This document shows positions 46,316 to 56,056 of a stretch of DNA of 64,000 nucleotides, one piece after another. The stretch comes from DATFDN01 sp963767645 (GTDB taxonomy: Bacteria; Pseudomonadota; Alphaproteobacteria; Acetobacterales; Acetobacteraceae). The notes beneath the pieces are model-generated. The model did no database searches. It saw nothing but the letters and a program-made list of their open reading frames with translations, and had not been told where the DNA came from. Position numbers and translations under genes: made by a program. Position 1 is the first letter of the stretch. The number at the start of each line of letters is the position of its first letter. The stretch spans positions 248,001-312,000 of the forward strand of contig CAVYEW010000018.1 in assembly GCA_963767645.1 (NCBI GenBank), read 5' to 3'.

Positions 46316-47765
46316 TTAATCGAAGAGCCGTACGTACTCGAAATCGCCCGGCTTGTTATCCACCCCCATCTTGGGGGGTGCGACCCAGGAGGCGAACCGG
46401 CCAGGCTCGCGCACCGGCCGCATCAACCCCTCGATGAAGGCGCCGTCCTCGGCGGTGGGCAGGAACGCGGCGTGGCGCCGCTGCCAGGCATCCGCGTCGA
46501 GCACGGTGCCGGCCGGGTCGGCGTGGATGGAGGCGAACTCACCGATGCGGCGGTTGAAGGCGACATGCGGCAAGCGGAGCTCGAACGCGATCCCAGAGCG
46601 GGTGATGATCTTGTTCCATCGCCCGACACCGCCACTGGCGTCGGAAACGAAATCGTCGCGCTAGGCGCATATTGAGCGAGGACAGCGCCGGCACCTCCTC
46701 GCGCACGATGGCGCCGTCACGAGGCCGCAGCACGGGATAGGTGTCGCCGGTCAGCACATGGTCGTCGGCGAGCTTGTCCTCCCGATAACGGCCCTTCAGG
46801 CCGGCATTGAAGGCGTTGGCGGCGTTGGTGCTGATCTCGTTGCCGAACAGGTCGAGGGTCAGCGAGAAATGCAGGTTGATCTTGCGCTGGATCGTCGGCA
46901 GGTCGATCACCCCCAGCGCGCGCACCCGCTCGGCGTCGTGCGGATCGTCGATCCCCGCCTCCCGCATCGCCTGGCAGGTGCGCTCGATGATGCGGCCGAC
47001 GCCGGTTTCGCCCACGAACATATGGTGGGCCTCCTCGGTCAGCATGAACCGACAGGTGCGGCTGAGCGGGTCGAAGCCGGATTGCGCCAAGGCCGCGAGC
47101 TGCATCTTACCGTCGCGATCGGTGAAGGTCGTGAACATGAAGAAGCTGAGCCAATCGGGCGTCGCCTCGTTGAACGCGCCCAGCATCCGCGGGCTGTCCG
47201 GGTCGCCGGAGCGCCGGCGCAGCAACTCCTCCGCCTCCTCGCGCCCGTCGCGGCCGAAATATTTCTGCAACAGATAGACCATCGCCCAGAGGTGCCGGCC
47301 CTCCTCTACGTTCACCTGGAACAGGTTGCGCATGTCGTAGAGCGACGGCGCGGTGGCGCCGAGATAGCGCTGCTGCTCGACCGAGGCCGGTTCCGTGTCG
47401 CCCTGGATCACCAGCAGCCGGCGCAGCATGGCGCGGTACTCGCCCGGCACTTCCTGCCAGGCGGGTTCCCCCTTATGCGCGCCGAACGGGATGGTGCGGC
47501 CCTCGACGGCGGGCGCCAGCAGCACGCCCCATTTGTAGTCGGGCATCTTCACGAACCCGAACTTCGCCCAACCCGCCGGATCGACGCCGACCGCGGTGCG
47601 CAGATACACCGGGTTGGCCTGGAATCCCTCCGGTCCCATCGTCTTCCACCACTCGATATAGCCCGGGTGCCAGGTCTCCAGCGCCTTGCGCACGCGCGCA
47701 TCGGCGTTGAGGTCGACGTTGTTCGGGATCAGGCCGCTGTAGTCCACCGTCATGGTGTCGGGCAT
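46316..47765 (-). pseudogene. boxB: Benzoyl-CoA 2,3-epoxidase subunit B (boxB) with a +1 frameshift
   Basis: BoxB is a di-iron oxygenase that epoxidises benzoyl-CoA. Iron-ligand motifs are visible in EEGRHLWAMVYLLQ and TEEAHHMFVGETG. The protein starts MPDTMTVDYSGLIPNNVDL and should end PKMGVDNKPGDFEYVRLFD, a family hallmark coded in another frame. One extra base at about 46660-46665 (in CGCCTAGCGCGACGATTTC) separates the frames; removing it restores NMRLRDDFVSDASGGVGRWN. The span is 1450 nt, one over a multiple of three, for about 482 residues. A partner reductase, boxA, is not in this window. Confidence 0.87.
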
Positions 47766-47802
47766 TGGTCAGTCTCCCGTGTAGGTCGCGGCACTACCTC
47801 TG

Positions 47803-47890
47803 CCGTCATGCCCGGGCTTGGCCCGGGCACCCACGTCTTTTCCAGCCGCTACAAAGACGTGGGTGGCCGGACCAAGTCCGGCCATGACGG
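47803..47890. repeat. Compound palindromic repeat (family B) between boxB and boxC
   Basis: CCGTCATG at 47803-47810 pairs with CATGACGG at 47883-47890. Internal arms are GCCCGGGC (two copies), CCCACGTCTTT/AAAGACGTGGG and CCGGACC/AAGTCCGG-type halves. It resembles the repeats at 16261 and 29148, though the middle differs. It could stabilise or separate the box transcripts. Confidence 0.75.
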
Positions 47891-47901
47891 AATGTAATAC
47901 C

Positions 47902-49551
47902 TCACACCCGTTCCGTATCGAAGCCGGGCCGCAGGCCGGTCCCGTAGAGCTTCAACGCCCCTGCCTCGCCCACTGCGTTCGGGCGCTGGAAGATCCAGTT
48001 CTGCCAGGCGGTCAGCCGGCCGAAGATGCGCGTCTCCATCGTCTCCGGACCGGCGGCGCGCAGATTGGCCTCCAGGCCGGTCAGCGCATCCGGCGAGAAC
48101 GAGACGCGCTCCTCCAGCAGCAACCGCACCTCGTCGTCCCAGTCCACCTCGTCGGGAGCGACCGTCACCAACCCCAGCGCCTCCGCCTCCTCGGCCGGCA
48201 GAGCACGGCCGATCTGCTCGCTCGCGCGCGCCTCGCTCTCCGCCTCCCCCAGGAAGCGCGTGGCGAGCCGGGTGAGCCCGTTGCCCATCGGATAGGCGCC
48301 GAAATTGAGCGGCGAAAGCGACAGCTCCGCCGGGCGGCGATTATCGCCCTCCCGTGCTCCCGCCAGCATCACCGACCTGTCGGCGGCGAAGACCAGTTCC
48401 GCCAGCGTGCCGGCGAAGCAGCTTCCGGGCTCGACCAGCGCGACGAGACTGCGCGCGGTCATGTCCAGGCGCTTAAGCACGCGCTTCCACAACAGGCGGA
48501 TTTCGCGCGCCAGCCAGTCGTCCTCGCCCAGCAGTCGATCGGCGGCGAGCACCCGGGCGGGGTCGCCCTCACTGCGCAGCACCAGGAGACCGAGGGTAGG
48601 CTCGTTGAACCGCAGATGCAGGATCGCGTCGTCCAGCTGCCGCGCCAGGGCGAGCGGGTAGAACGCCGCGCCGGCGGCGTGGACGCCGGCGCGATCCTCG
48701 GGCAACGGCGCCGACGGGCCGAGCACGGTGATCGTAGCGCAGCGGCGAGGCCGATCCAGCGCGACCCGCACCAGGTCATAGCTCAGCACGTCCGCCTCGA
48801 CGCTGCGCGCGATCGCGGTCAGCGCGATACCGCGCGCGCCGTCCCGACCGTTCTCCTGCTCGGCGAGTGCCATGGCCCGCGCGCGCACCCCTGCGTCCCA
48901 TGCCGAGGGCGGCACCACCTCATCCACCAGCCGCCATTCCTGGGCGCGGCGGCCGCGCACGCCCTCCTCGGTAGAGCAGAAGATGTCGGCGCGGTCGCGG
49001 CGGAGCTTGCGCTTGTCGGTCAGCCGGGTCAGCCCGCCGGTCGCCGGCAGCACCCCGAGCAGCGCCACCTCCGGGAGCGAGACCGCCGAGCGGCGGTCGT
49101 CGATCAGCATGATCCAGTCGCACGCGGCGGCCAGCTCGTAGCCGCCGCCCGCCGCCGCCCCGCTCACCGCGGCAAGGTAGCGCTGGCCGGAATACGCCGA
49201 GGCGTCCTCCATGGCGAGCCGCGTCTCGTTGGTGAACTTGCAGAAATTCACCTTGTGCCCGTGCGAGGCCTTGCCGAGCATCCTGATGTTGGCGCCGGCG
49301 CAGAACACGTTGTCCTTGCCCGATCGCAGGACGACGCAGCGCACCTCCGGGTGCTCGAAGCGCAGCCGCTGCACCGCGTCTGCAAGCTCGATGTCCACGC
49401 CGAGATCGTAGGAGTTGAGCTTCAGCTCCGTGCCCTCGAACAGACCGGCGGCGGGATCGACATCCATGGTCAGCATCGCGAGCGGCGGCTCGACCGACAG
49501 GTGCCAGTGCCGGTAGCGGTCCGGCGAGGTTCTCACGTCGATCGGGGCCAT
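47902..49551 (-). CDS. boxC: Benzoyl-CoA-dihydrodiol lyase
   Basis: This 549-residue protein of the crotonase superfamily has the full-length double-domain layout of BoxC, which opens the epoxide ring of benzoyl-CoA hydrolytically. Visible segments are CVVLRSGKDNVFCAGANIRMLG, AAVSGAAAGGGYELAAACDWIMLID, SYDLVRVALDRPRR, and the ending RLTAWQNWIFQRPNAVGEAGALKLYG. The ATG at 49549-49551 is the family start (MAPIDVRTSPDRYRHW). Together with boxB it indicates an aerobic hybrid benzoate route. It starts five bases after the upstream ligase gene. Confidence 0.94.
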   Translation of the reverse strand: MAPIDVRTSPDRYRHWHLSVEPPLAMLTMDVDPAAGLFEGTELKLNSYDLGVDIELADAVQRLRFEHPEVRCVVLRSGKDNVFCAGANIRMLGKASHGHKVNFCKFTNETRLAMEDASAYSGQRYLAAVSGAAAGGGYELAAACDWIMLIDDRRSAVSLPEVALLGVLPATGGLTRLTDKRKLRRDRADIFCSTEEGVRGRRAQEWRLVDEVVPPSAWDAGVRARAMALAEQENGRDGARGIALTAIARSVEADVLSYDLVRVALDRPRRCATITVLGPSAPLPEDRAGVHAAGAAFYPLALARQLDDAILHLRFNEPTLGLLVLRSEGDPARVLAADRLLGEDDWLAREIRLLWKRVLKRLDMTARSLVALVEPGSCFAGTLAELVFAADRSVMLAGAREGDNRRPAELSLSPLNFGAYPMGNGLTRLATRFLGEAESEARASEQIGRALPAEEAEALGLVTVAPDEVDWDDEVRLLLEERVSFSPDALTGLEANLRAAGPETMETRIFGRLTAWQNWIFQRPNAVGEAGALKLYGTGLRPGFDTERV

Positions 49552-49556
49552 GAGCT

Positions 49557-51206
49557 TCAGCCCCCTCCCGCATCCCTGGTCAGATAGTCGCGGTAGCGCG
49601 CGCGCAGCACCAGCTTCTGGATCTTGCCGGTGGCCGTGTGCGGCATCTGGTCCTCGATCACCACCGCGTCGGGCAGCCACCACTTGGCCACCTGGCCCTC
49701 ATAGAGCGCGAGCACCGAGGCGGGGTCGATCACCGCGCCCGGACGCGGCACCACCACCAGGATCGGCCGCTCGTCCCATTTCGGATGCACGGCGGCGACC
49801 ACCGCCGCCTCGGCGACGTCGGGATGGGAGACGGCGATATTCTCCAGCGTGATCGAGCTGATCCACTCGCCGCCCGACTTGATGACGTCCTTGGAGCGGT
49901 CGGTGATCTCCATCATGCCCTCGGCATCGATGGTCGAGACGTCGCCGGTGGCGAACCAGCCCTTCGGATCGAGCGCGCTGCCGGGCGGATCGCCGTAATA
50001 GGCGCTGGCCACCCACGGGCCGCGCACCTTCAGATCGCCGAACGCCTTGCCGTCCCAGGGCAGCTCGTCATCCGCCTCGTTGACGATCTTCAGGTCGATG
50101 CCGAACAGCGCCCGGCCTTGCTTCAGACCAAGCCGGACCCGCTCGGCCTGGTTCAGCCCGGCATGGGCGGGCTTGGGGCTGTTGTAGGTGCCGACCGGGC
50201 TCAGCTCCGTCATGCCCCAGCCGTGCTCCATGGAGATGCCGTACTCCCCTCCGAACGCCTCGATCAGCAGCGGCGGGCAGGCCGAGCCGCCGGTCATGAT
50301 GCGTTTCACGGTGTGCAGCCGCTCGCCCGAGGCGCGCAGGTGATGGAGCAGGCCGAGCCAGACCGTGGGCACCCCCGAGGAGATCGTCACCCGCTCCTCG
50401 TTCATCAACCGCGCCAGGCTCGCTCCGTCGAGATGCCGTCCCGGCATCACCAGCGACGCGCCGGCCATCGCCGCTCCATAGGGAATGCCCCAGGCGTTGA
50501 CATGGAACATCGGCACTACCGGCAGCACGCGGTCCACCGCGCGCAAGGCGAGCACGTCGCCCATGTTGATGGCGTAGCCGTGCAGCACCGTGGAACGGTG
50601 GCTGTAGAGCACGCCCTTGGGCCGCCCTGTGGTCCCGGACGTGTAGCACAGCGCCGAGGCGGTGTTCTCGTCGAATTCCGGCCAGGCATAGTCGTCGGAG
50701 GCCTCGGCCAGCAGAGCGTCCTGGCACAGCAGCCGCATCCCGGCGGGAAGCTTGATCTCGGCCGTCTGGGCGGGTCCGGCCATCACCACGACCGCCTGCA
50801 CGCAGTCGCTCACGCGCGGGGCGATGCGTTCAATGAGCGCGGTGAAGCTCGGATCGACGAACAGCAGCCGGTCGCCCGCGTGATTGACGATATAGGCGAT
50901 GTCGTCGTCTGACAGGCGCGGATTGATGGTGTGGCAGACCGCGCCCATGCCGGGCACGGCGTAATAGATCTGCAGGTGCCGGTGATCATTCCACCCGAGC
51001 GTCCCGACGCGCTCGCCCGGCTCGATCCCGAGCGCCTGCAGCGCGCGCACCAGTCGCCGCGCGTCCCTCTCGATCCCGGCCCAAGTGGTGCGGTGCAGCG
51101 CGCCGTCGCTGGTCCGGGCAACGATTTCCGCCGCGCCGTGGTGCCGCGCCGCATGGGCGAGCACCGAGGAGATCATCAGCGGATGCTCCTGCATCAGTCC
51201 TTTCAT
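49557..51206 (-). CDS. Fatty-acyl/aryl-CoA ligase (AMP-forming)
   Basis: This 549-residue adenylate-forming enzyme has the AMP-binding motif YTSGTTGRPKGV, FGGEYGISMEHGWGMTELSPVG, WFATGDVSTIDAEGMMEITDRSKDVIKSGGEWIS, and PHTATGKIQKLVLR with the catalytic Lys. It resembles medium-chain acyl-CoA ligases of the AlkK type more than true benzoate-CoA ligases, so it may activate an acid that feeds this cluster. It shares an operon with boxC. The ATG at 51204-51206 has GAGGG before it. Confidence 0.9.
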   Translation of the reverse strand: MKGLMQEHPLMISSVLAHAARHHGAAEIVARTSDGALHRTTWAGIERDARRLVRALQALGIEPGERVGTLGWNDHRHLQIYYAVPGMGAVCHTINPRLSDDDIAYIVNHAGDRLLFVDPSFTALIERIAPRVSDCVQAVVVMAGPAQTAEIKLPAGMRLLCQDALLAEASDDYAWPEFDENTASALCYTSGTTGRPKGVLYSHRSTVLHGYAINMGDVLALRAVDRVLPVVPMFHVNAWGIPYGAAMAGASLVMPGRHLDGASLARLMNEERVTISSGVPTVWLGLLHHLRASGERLHTVKRIMTGGSACPPLLIEAFGGEYGISMEHGWGMTELSPVGTYNSPKPAHAGLNQAERVRLGLKQGRALFGIDLKIVNEADDELPWDGKAFGDLKVRGPWVASAYYGDPPGSALDPKGWFATGDVSTIDAEGMMEITDRSKDVIKSGGEWISSITLENIAVSHPDVAEAAVVAAVHPKWDERPILVVVPRPGAVIDPASVLALYEGQVAKWWLPDAVVIEDQMPHTATGKIQKLVLRARYRDYLTRDAGGG

Positions 51207-51296
51207 GAACGCGCCCTCTAGTTTGGCGCCACTGTCGCGTGCCTTCTGCCCCGCGTCCATACGTGCTTTCATGCAGACGCCCGAAGGAGCCCACGG

Positions 51297-51990
51297 ATGG
51301 ATTACCGCCTCGCCCTGATCGTCGGCGCCGGCAGCGGACTGTCGGCATCGCTCGCGCGGCTGCTGTCGCGCCACAACCTGCAAGTGGCCCTGGCGGCGCG
51401 CAACCCAGACAAGCTCGCTGCCGCTCTGCGCCGAGACCGGCGCCGCCTCTTTCGCCTGCGAGGCGACCGAGCCCGAGGAGGTGGCGGGCTTGTTCGACGC
51501 CGTGGTTGCCTCGCTCGGCGAGCCCGATGTGGTGATCTACAACGCGAGCGCGCGTGCCCGCGGGCCGCTGATCGATCTGGTGCCCGAGGAGGTGGCGCGC
51601 GCGATCGCCGTCTCGGCCTTCGGCGGCTTCCTGGTCGCCCAGCAGGCGGCGCGGCTGATGGTGCGGGCCGGGCAGGGCGCGATCCTGTTCACCGGCGCTT
51701 CGGCCAGCGTGAAGGGCTACGCGCAATCGGCGCCGTTCGCCATGGGCAAGTTCGCGCTGCGCGGCCTGGCGCAGAGCATGGCGCGCGAGCTGTCGCCCAA
51801 GGGCGTGCATGTCGCGCATTTCGTCATCGACGGCGCGATCCGCAATCCGGGGCGCAGCGAGCCGGCGGAGGCGCCGGACTCCATGCTCGACCCGGACGCC
51901 ATCGCCGAGACCTACTGGAATGTGCTGAACCAGAAGCGCAGCGCCTGGACCTGGGAGGTCGAGTTGCGGCCCTGGGTGGAACGGTTCTAG
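51297..51990 (+). pseudogene. Short-chain dehydrogenase with a +1 frameshift
   Basis: The N-terminal part LALIVGAGSGLSASLARLLSRHNLQVALAARNPDKLA is a Rossmann nucleotide-binding start. Near 51425 one extra G (GCCGCTCTGCGCC) shifts the frame; the continuation would be LCAETGAAS and AGLFDAVVASLGEPDVVIYNAS to the end at 51988-51990. The span is 694 nt, one over a multiple of three, for about 230 residues. The active-site Tyr/Lys motif expected in this length is not canonical (FAMGKFALRGLAQSMA keeps Lys but has Phe in the Tyr position), so it may not be a typical reductase even when repaired. AAGGAG precedes the ATG. Confidence 0.8.
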
Positions 51991-52020
51991 CCTTCCCCGG
52001 CAATAGGGGAGGATTTCGCA

Positions 52021-52347
52021 ATGATCCACGAGCTGCGCATCTACGACTGCGTTCCAGGCCGCCTGCCGGACCTGCTTAAGCGGTTCGACACGATCACGCT
52101 GAAGCTGTGGGACAAGCACGGCATCAAGCAGGCCGGCTTCTGGACCACGCTGATCGGCGAGAACAACCAGCGCCTCTATTACCTGCTCGCCTGGGACTCG
52201 CTTGCCGATCGCGAGCGGAAGTGGAACGCCTTCGCCGCCGACCCGGACTGGCTCAGCGCGCGCGCCCAGACCGAGGCGAACGGGGCGATCGTGGCGCAGG
52301 TCACGAACGAGATCCTGCAGCCGACCTCATTCTCCTCGGTGCGGTAG
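52021..52347 (+). CDS. NIPSNAP family protein
   Basis: This 108-residue protein fits the NIPSNAP dimeric alpha/beta-barrel fold: MIHELRIYDCVPGRLPDLLKRF at the start, GFWTTLIGENNQRLYYLLAWDSLADRERKWNAF in the middle, and a short C-terminal part. Bacterial NIPSNAP proteins are often found with degradation genes and have unknown function. It follows the SDR by about 30 bases and probably shares its transcript. Confidence 0.87.
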   Translation: MIHELRIYDCVPGRLPDLLKRFDTITLKLWDKHGIKQAGFWTTLIGENNQRLYYLLAWDSLADRERKWNAFAADPDWLSARAQTEANGAIVAQVTNEILQPTSFSSVR

Positions 52348-52513
52348 CCTCGCGAGCGGGACTGCCGGCGGTGCCGCCGGTATGGCTTCCGCGCAACGGT
52401 ACCCTGTCGGTTCGGTACATCACCGTGTAGTTACCGTCTACTGAGCGTGGGTCCCATTGGCTGCGCGCCAGTCCGTGTCACTGTCGGGTCAACGAAACGT
52501 CGGGAGGACGAAG

Positions 52514-53188
52514 ATGCGGAGATGGCTGATTCCCTGCGCGATGGCGGCGGTGCTGGCCGGATGCACCCAGCCCACGGCCGAGTCGACGCTCGGCACGAAC
52601 GTCCCGCTGACACCGGCACCCAATCTTGCCGGAACGGCAACCCCGGGGCTGCAGGTCTGGCGGGCGCCGGATATCGCGCAGTTTAGGCCGACCGGCTTCT
52701 ATATTCCTCCCGCAACGGTCGATACGAACCCGGAAGGGCAATTCTCCGGGGTGGATGCGTCGCAGGTCGCGGCGTTGTTGACCGAGGACGTGCGCCGGGC
52801 GGTCAGCCGGCGCTTTCCGGTCGTCAATACGCCGGGTCCTGGCACCCACACGCTCCATCTTGTGCTGGTCCGGGTGGTGCCACCGCAGCAGATGTATATC
52901 AGCAACGGTCCATATCCTTGGGCGCAGTCCATCGTCGGCATGCCAAACCTGGCCTCGGCGGGCGGTGGCAACATGACGGTCGCGGGCAAGTTCACCGTGT
53001 CCTCGACGGGCAAGCTGCTCGCCGCATTCGTCGCGCCCGTGAGCCCGAGCGACATGATGATGGAAATGCCCTCCGGGCCGAGCGGGGCGATGGAGTTCGC
53101 GCGGGACGCGAGCCGAACTTTCGCCAATGACCTTGCTGCGTCGATCGCTCGGGAGCAGCAGATCGAGGGGCAGATGGGGCAGCGATAG
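52514..53188 (+). CDS. DUF3313-like lipoprotein
   Basis: This 224-residue exported protein has a lipobox (VLAGC) at about residues 13-17, so it is probably anchored to a membrane. The mature part has a DUF3313-like layout (FSGVDASQVAALLTEDVRRAVSRRFPVV; LHLVLVRVVPP) and a Met/Gly-rich middle. GGGAGGA precedes the ATG at 52514. Function is unknown; the porin that follows suggests an envelope role. Confidence 0.7.
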   Translation: MRRWLIPCAMAAVLAGCTQPTAESTLGTNVPLTPAPNLAGTATPGLQVWRAPDIAQFRPTGFYIPPATVDTNPEGQFSGVDASQVAALLTEDVRRAVSRRFPVVNTPGPGTHTLHLVLVRVVPPQQMYISNGPYPWAQSIVGMPNLASAGGGNMTVAGKFTVSSTGKLLAAFVAPVSPSDMMMEMPSGPSGAMEFARDASRTFANDLAASIAREQQIEGQMGQR

Positions 53189-53277
53189 GCGCCCGCCCGG
53201 GTCGGGGGCGAACGGCAGCCGGTATGTCGTGGATAGGCGTCAACCTATGGACAACAAAACGTCACGGGAGTGAACCG

Positions 53278-54571
53278 ATGGGATTTCCGCGTGCGGGCGC
53301 CTACCTAGGCGCGTCGGCCCTTGTCGCAGCCACCCTCTTCGCAGGCGGGCCGAGAGCGGCGAGCGCTCAGGAGAAGACCGAAGTCTCGACCAGCCTGATC
53401 CCTCCGTCCTTCGCGACTCTCGGCAAGAGCCTGGCCGACAAGGGCATCTATCTGTCGCTGTCGTACGTGGAAGACATCCTTGCCAACGTGTCGGGCGGCA
53501 GGAACACCGGCGTCTATCCGGCCGGCGAACTCGCGTTGGGCGCCACGTTCGACCTGCAGAAGATGGCAGGCATCACCGGCGGCTCGCTTCACATCCAGTT
53601 CGATGAACGGAATGGGAAGAGTGTCTCGCCCGCCGCGGGCATGGCTTTCGGCCTGACAGGCAATAACGGACCCAACAACGTGATTCGGCTAGCGAATTTC
53701 TACTACGAACAGGCTTTGCTACACGACCGCATCGACATCACGGCGGGACGGACCAATCCGACGGCCGACTTCGCCACCTCGGCCATCTCCTGCCAGTTCC
53801 TCAGCAATATCTTCTGCGCGCAGCCGGGCATCTGGTATTTCGGAATTGAACGACAACCAGCCCTATCCCCAATCGACCTGGGGCGGACGGGTGAACTTCC
53901 AGATCACGCCTGAGGTGTATCTCCGCGTCGGCGGCTACCAGGACGACCCGACCCAGGTGATCGGGCAAGGGTTCACCTGGCGCTGGGATCACGGCATCGG
54001 CGCGTTCATCCCCTACGAGCTTGGCTATCAGACGACATTCGCCGGCGCGCGCTACCCATCGAAGTTCGACGTCGGCGGCTATTACGACACTGGCACCTTC
54101 AGCCGGCCCACGACGCCCGGCGTTCTGGAGCGGGGGCGCACCGCCTATTGGGCCCAGGCCCAGCAGGTCGTCTGGCGACCCAATCCGGCGACCCAGCAGA
54201 GCCTTACCGTGTTCGGTGGCGTGTTGGTGCAGTCGAAGGGTTTTGCGCCGTACTGGGGCGAGTACTACGCCGGCGTGTTCGACCAGGCGCCGTTCGCGTC
54301 GCGGCCTGCCGACACGGTGGGTTTCGCGGCGTCCTATCTCCCGCTCAACCGGGCACTGTCACCCTATTCCAGTGAATACATCTTCGAGGTGAACTACGGA
54401 TACACCGTGCTGCCGGGCGTGACGGTCAAGCCAACCGCCCAATATGTCATTCATCCGGACGAGATCGGCTTCGTCAATCCGCGAAAAGTATCGAACGCTT
54501 TCGTCATCGGCGCGCAGCTGTCCGTCAATTTGGGCGCCATGCTGGGCTTCCCGCAGTTCGTTCCTTACTGA
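53278..54571 (+). pseudogene. OprB-type porin with a +1 frameshift
   Basis: The gene would encode about 430 residues. A signal peptide ends at about ASAQ, followed by a beta-barrel with the carbohydrate-porin motifs GIYLSLSYVEDILANVSGG and LANFYYEQALLHDRIDITAGRTN in the first frame and STWGGRVNFQITPEVYLRVGGYQ and others in the second. One extra A at about 53842-53846 (GGAATTGAAC) breaks the frame. The span is one nucleotide over a multiple of three. The barrel would admit sugars or organic acids through the outer membrane. The ATG at 53278 has GGGAG upstream. Confidence 0.8.
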
Positions 54572-54588
54572 TCGAAAGGGGTTCCCCG

Positions 54589-54621
54589 CCCTCATGGCCG
54601 GGCCAAGCTCGGCCATGAGGG
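54589..54621. terminator. Palindrome between the porin and IclR genes
   Basis: CCCTCATGGCCG at 54589-54600 pairs with CGGCCATGAGGG at 54610-54621, giving a 12-bp stem with a 9-nt loop between two convergent genes. No T-run follows. It shares the CATGGCC/GGCCATG core with the family B repeats and is probably a small relative. It could end both transcripts. Confidence 0.6.
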
Positions 54622-54722
54622 GATGGGCACCAATCGCATCTTCAATGTAAGCCGGTATTATAGGGCGGCTGGTATAGGGCCGCCCATTCCGATGGCGGGG
54701 CTTCCGGCCGGCTGTGACCCGG

Positions 54723-55659
54723 TTACGCCAGCAGCAGGCCGTGGCCCTGCCGCGTCCCTGCGGGGGCGACGGGCGCCTTGCCCGTAGCGCCGGCCGTATC
54801 CTCGGCGGTTCCGCCGAGCGCGCGGGAGAGCTTTGCCGCGGCCTCCAGCACCTGGGGCAGAAGCGAGCGCGGGCGCGGCGGGCGCATCCGCATCGACGGG
54901 GCGGTGACGCAGAGTACGGCGACCACCTGTCCCGCCGCGTCCCGCACCGGCGCGGAGACGGAGACGGCGCCGGGATGGACCTCGTCGGCGGTGATGAGAT
55001 AGCCGCGGGCGCGGAGCCGTTGCAGGTCGGCGGCGATCCAGGCAGGGTCGGTGCGCGTCGCCGGGGTGAAGCGCGGCAGGCGCTGCGCCAGAAGCTGAGT
55101 CTGCACCGCCTCCGGCGCGTAGGCCAGCAACAGCCGGGCGGCGCCGGCGTGCAGGAGCCTGCGATTGCCGACATCGGCGTATACGCGCAAAGCCGGGTCG
55201 GCTTGGAAGACCGCGACCGTCTCGGCCTGCATTCCGTCGCGGGTGAGAAGGTAGACGTTCTCGCCCATAGCCTGGCCGAGTTCCGCGAGATGCGGCTGGG
55301 CGGCGGCGGCCAGGGCTCCCTGGTCCTGCGCGGCGCGGCCGAGCGCGGTCCACCGCGCGCCCAGACGCCAGACCCCGCGTGCCTCATCCTGGATCGCGAA
55401 GCCCCGCGCCTGCAATGTCCGCAGCAGCCGGAAGGCGGCGGTGCGCGGTACAGCCCGCGGCCTCGGCCACCACGGCGAGGGCGGCAGGGCCGGTCCGCGC
55501 CAGCGCCTCCAGCAGATCCAAGGCCCGTCCCACCGCGGCGATGCTGTAGTCGGGCGTCGGGTCGGCGGCCTTTTTCGGCGGTTTGACCGGCTTTGCGGCG
55601 TGCCGGGCGCGGGTCGGGCGCGATGCTGTCTTGCTCTGGGTCTTACTAGGGGCGCGCAT
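54723..55659 (-). pseudogene. IclR family regulator with a +1 frameshift
   Basis: The start (MRAPSKTQSKTASRPTR, basic and repetitive) leads into a winged-helix segment with SIAAVGRALDLLEALA and VVAEAAGCT. The ligand domain follows in another frame (YLLTRDGMQAETVAVFQ, LLHAGAARLLLAYAPE, GYLITADEVHPGAVSVSAPVRD), ending at 54723. One extra G near 55452 breaks the recognition helix, so as read the protein is not functional. The span is 937 nt, one over a multiple of three, for about 311 residues. IclR proteins often control aromatic degradation, so it may have governed the porin or box genes. Confidence 0.82.
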
Positions 55660-55945
55660 GGGTCGTCCAGGGGATGTCGGAAGCGGCCAGCGGGCAGATC
55701 GGGAGGCTGTTCACGACGATGATCGAAGCTGCAGAGATGTCGTTACCGACGGTTGCAAGACTGGCATCGTGTTTGTCTCCGGTCAAACGCCACATTAACG
55801 TTTGGGCGCTGGACACGCGGTTTTGTGGCCGGCGCCGTTCTCCGCCGCGTCCGCCTCCGGCACCGCCGCAACGCGCCTTGCCGAGCCAGGGTAGCTGCGC
55901 TAAAGCGCGCGCCTGACCGCGACACGGGGCCGCCCACCGGCCGGC

Positions 55946-56030
<85 letters not shown>

Positions 56031-56056
56031 CCGGAAGAACGGGGATTGCCGGGTAC

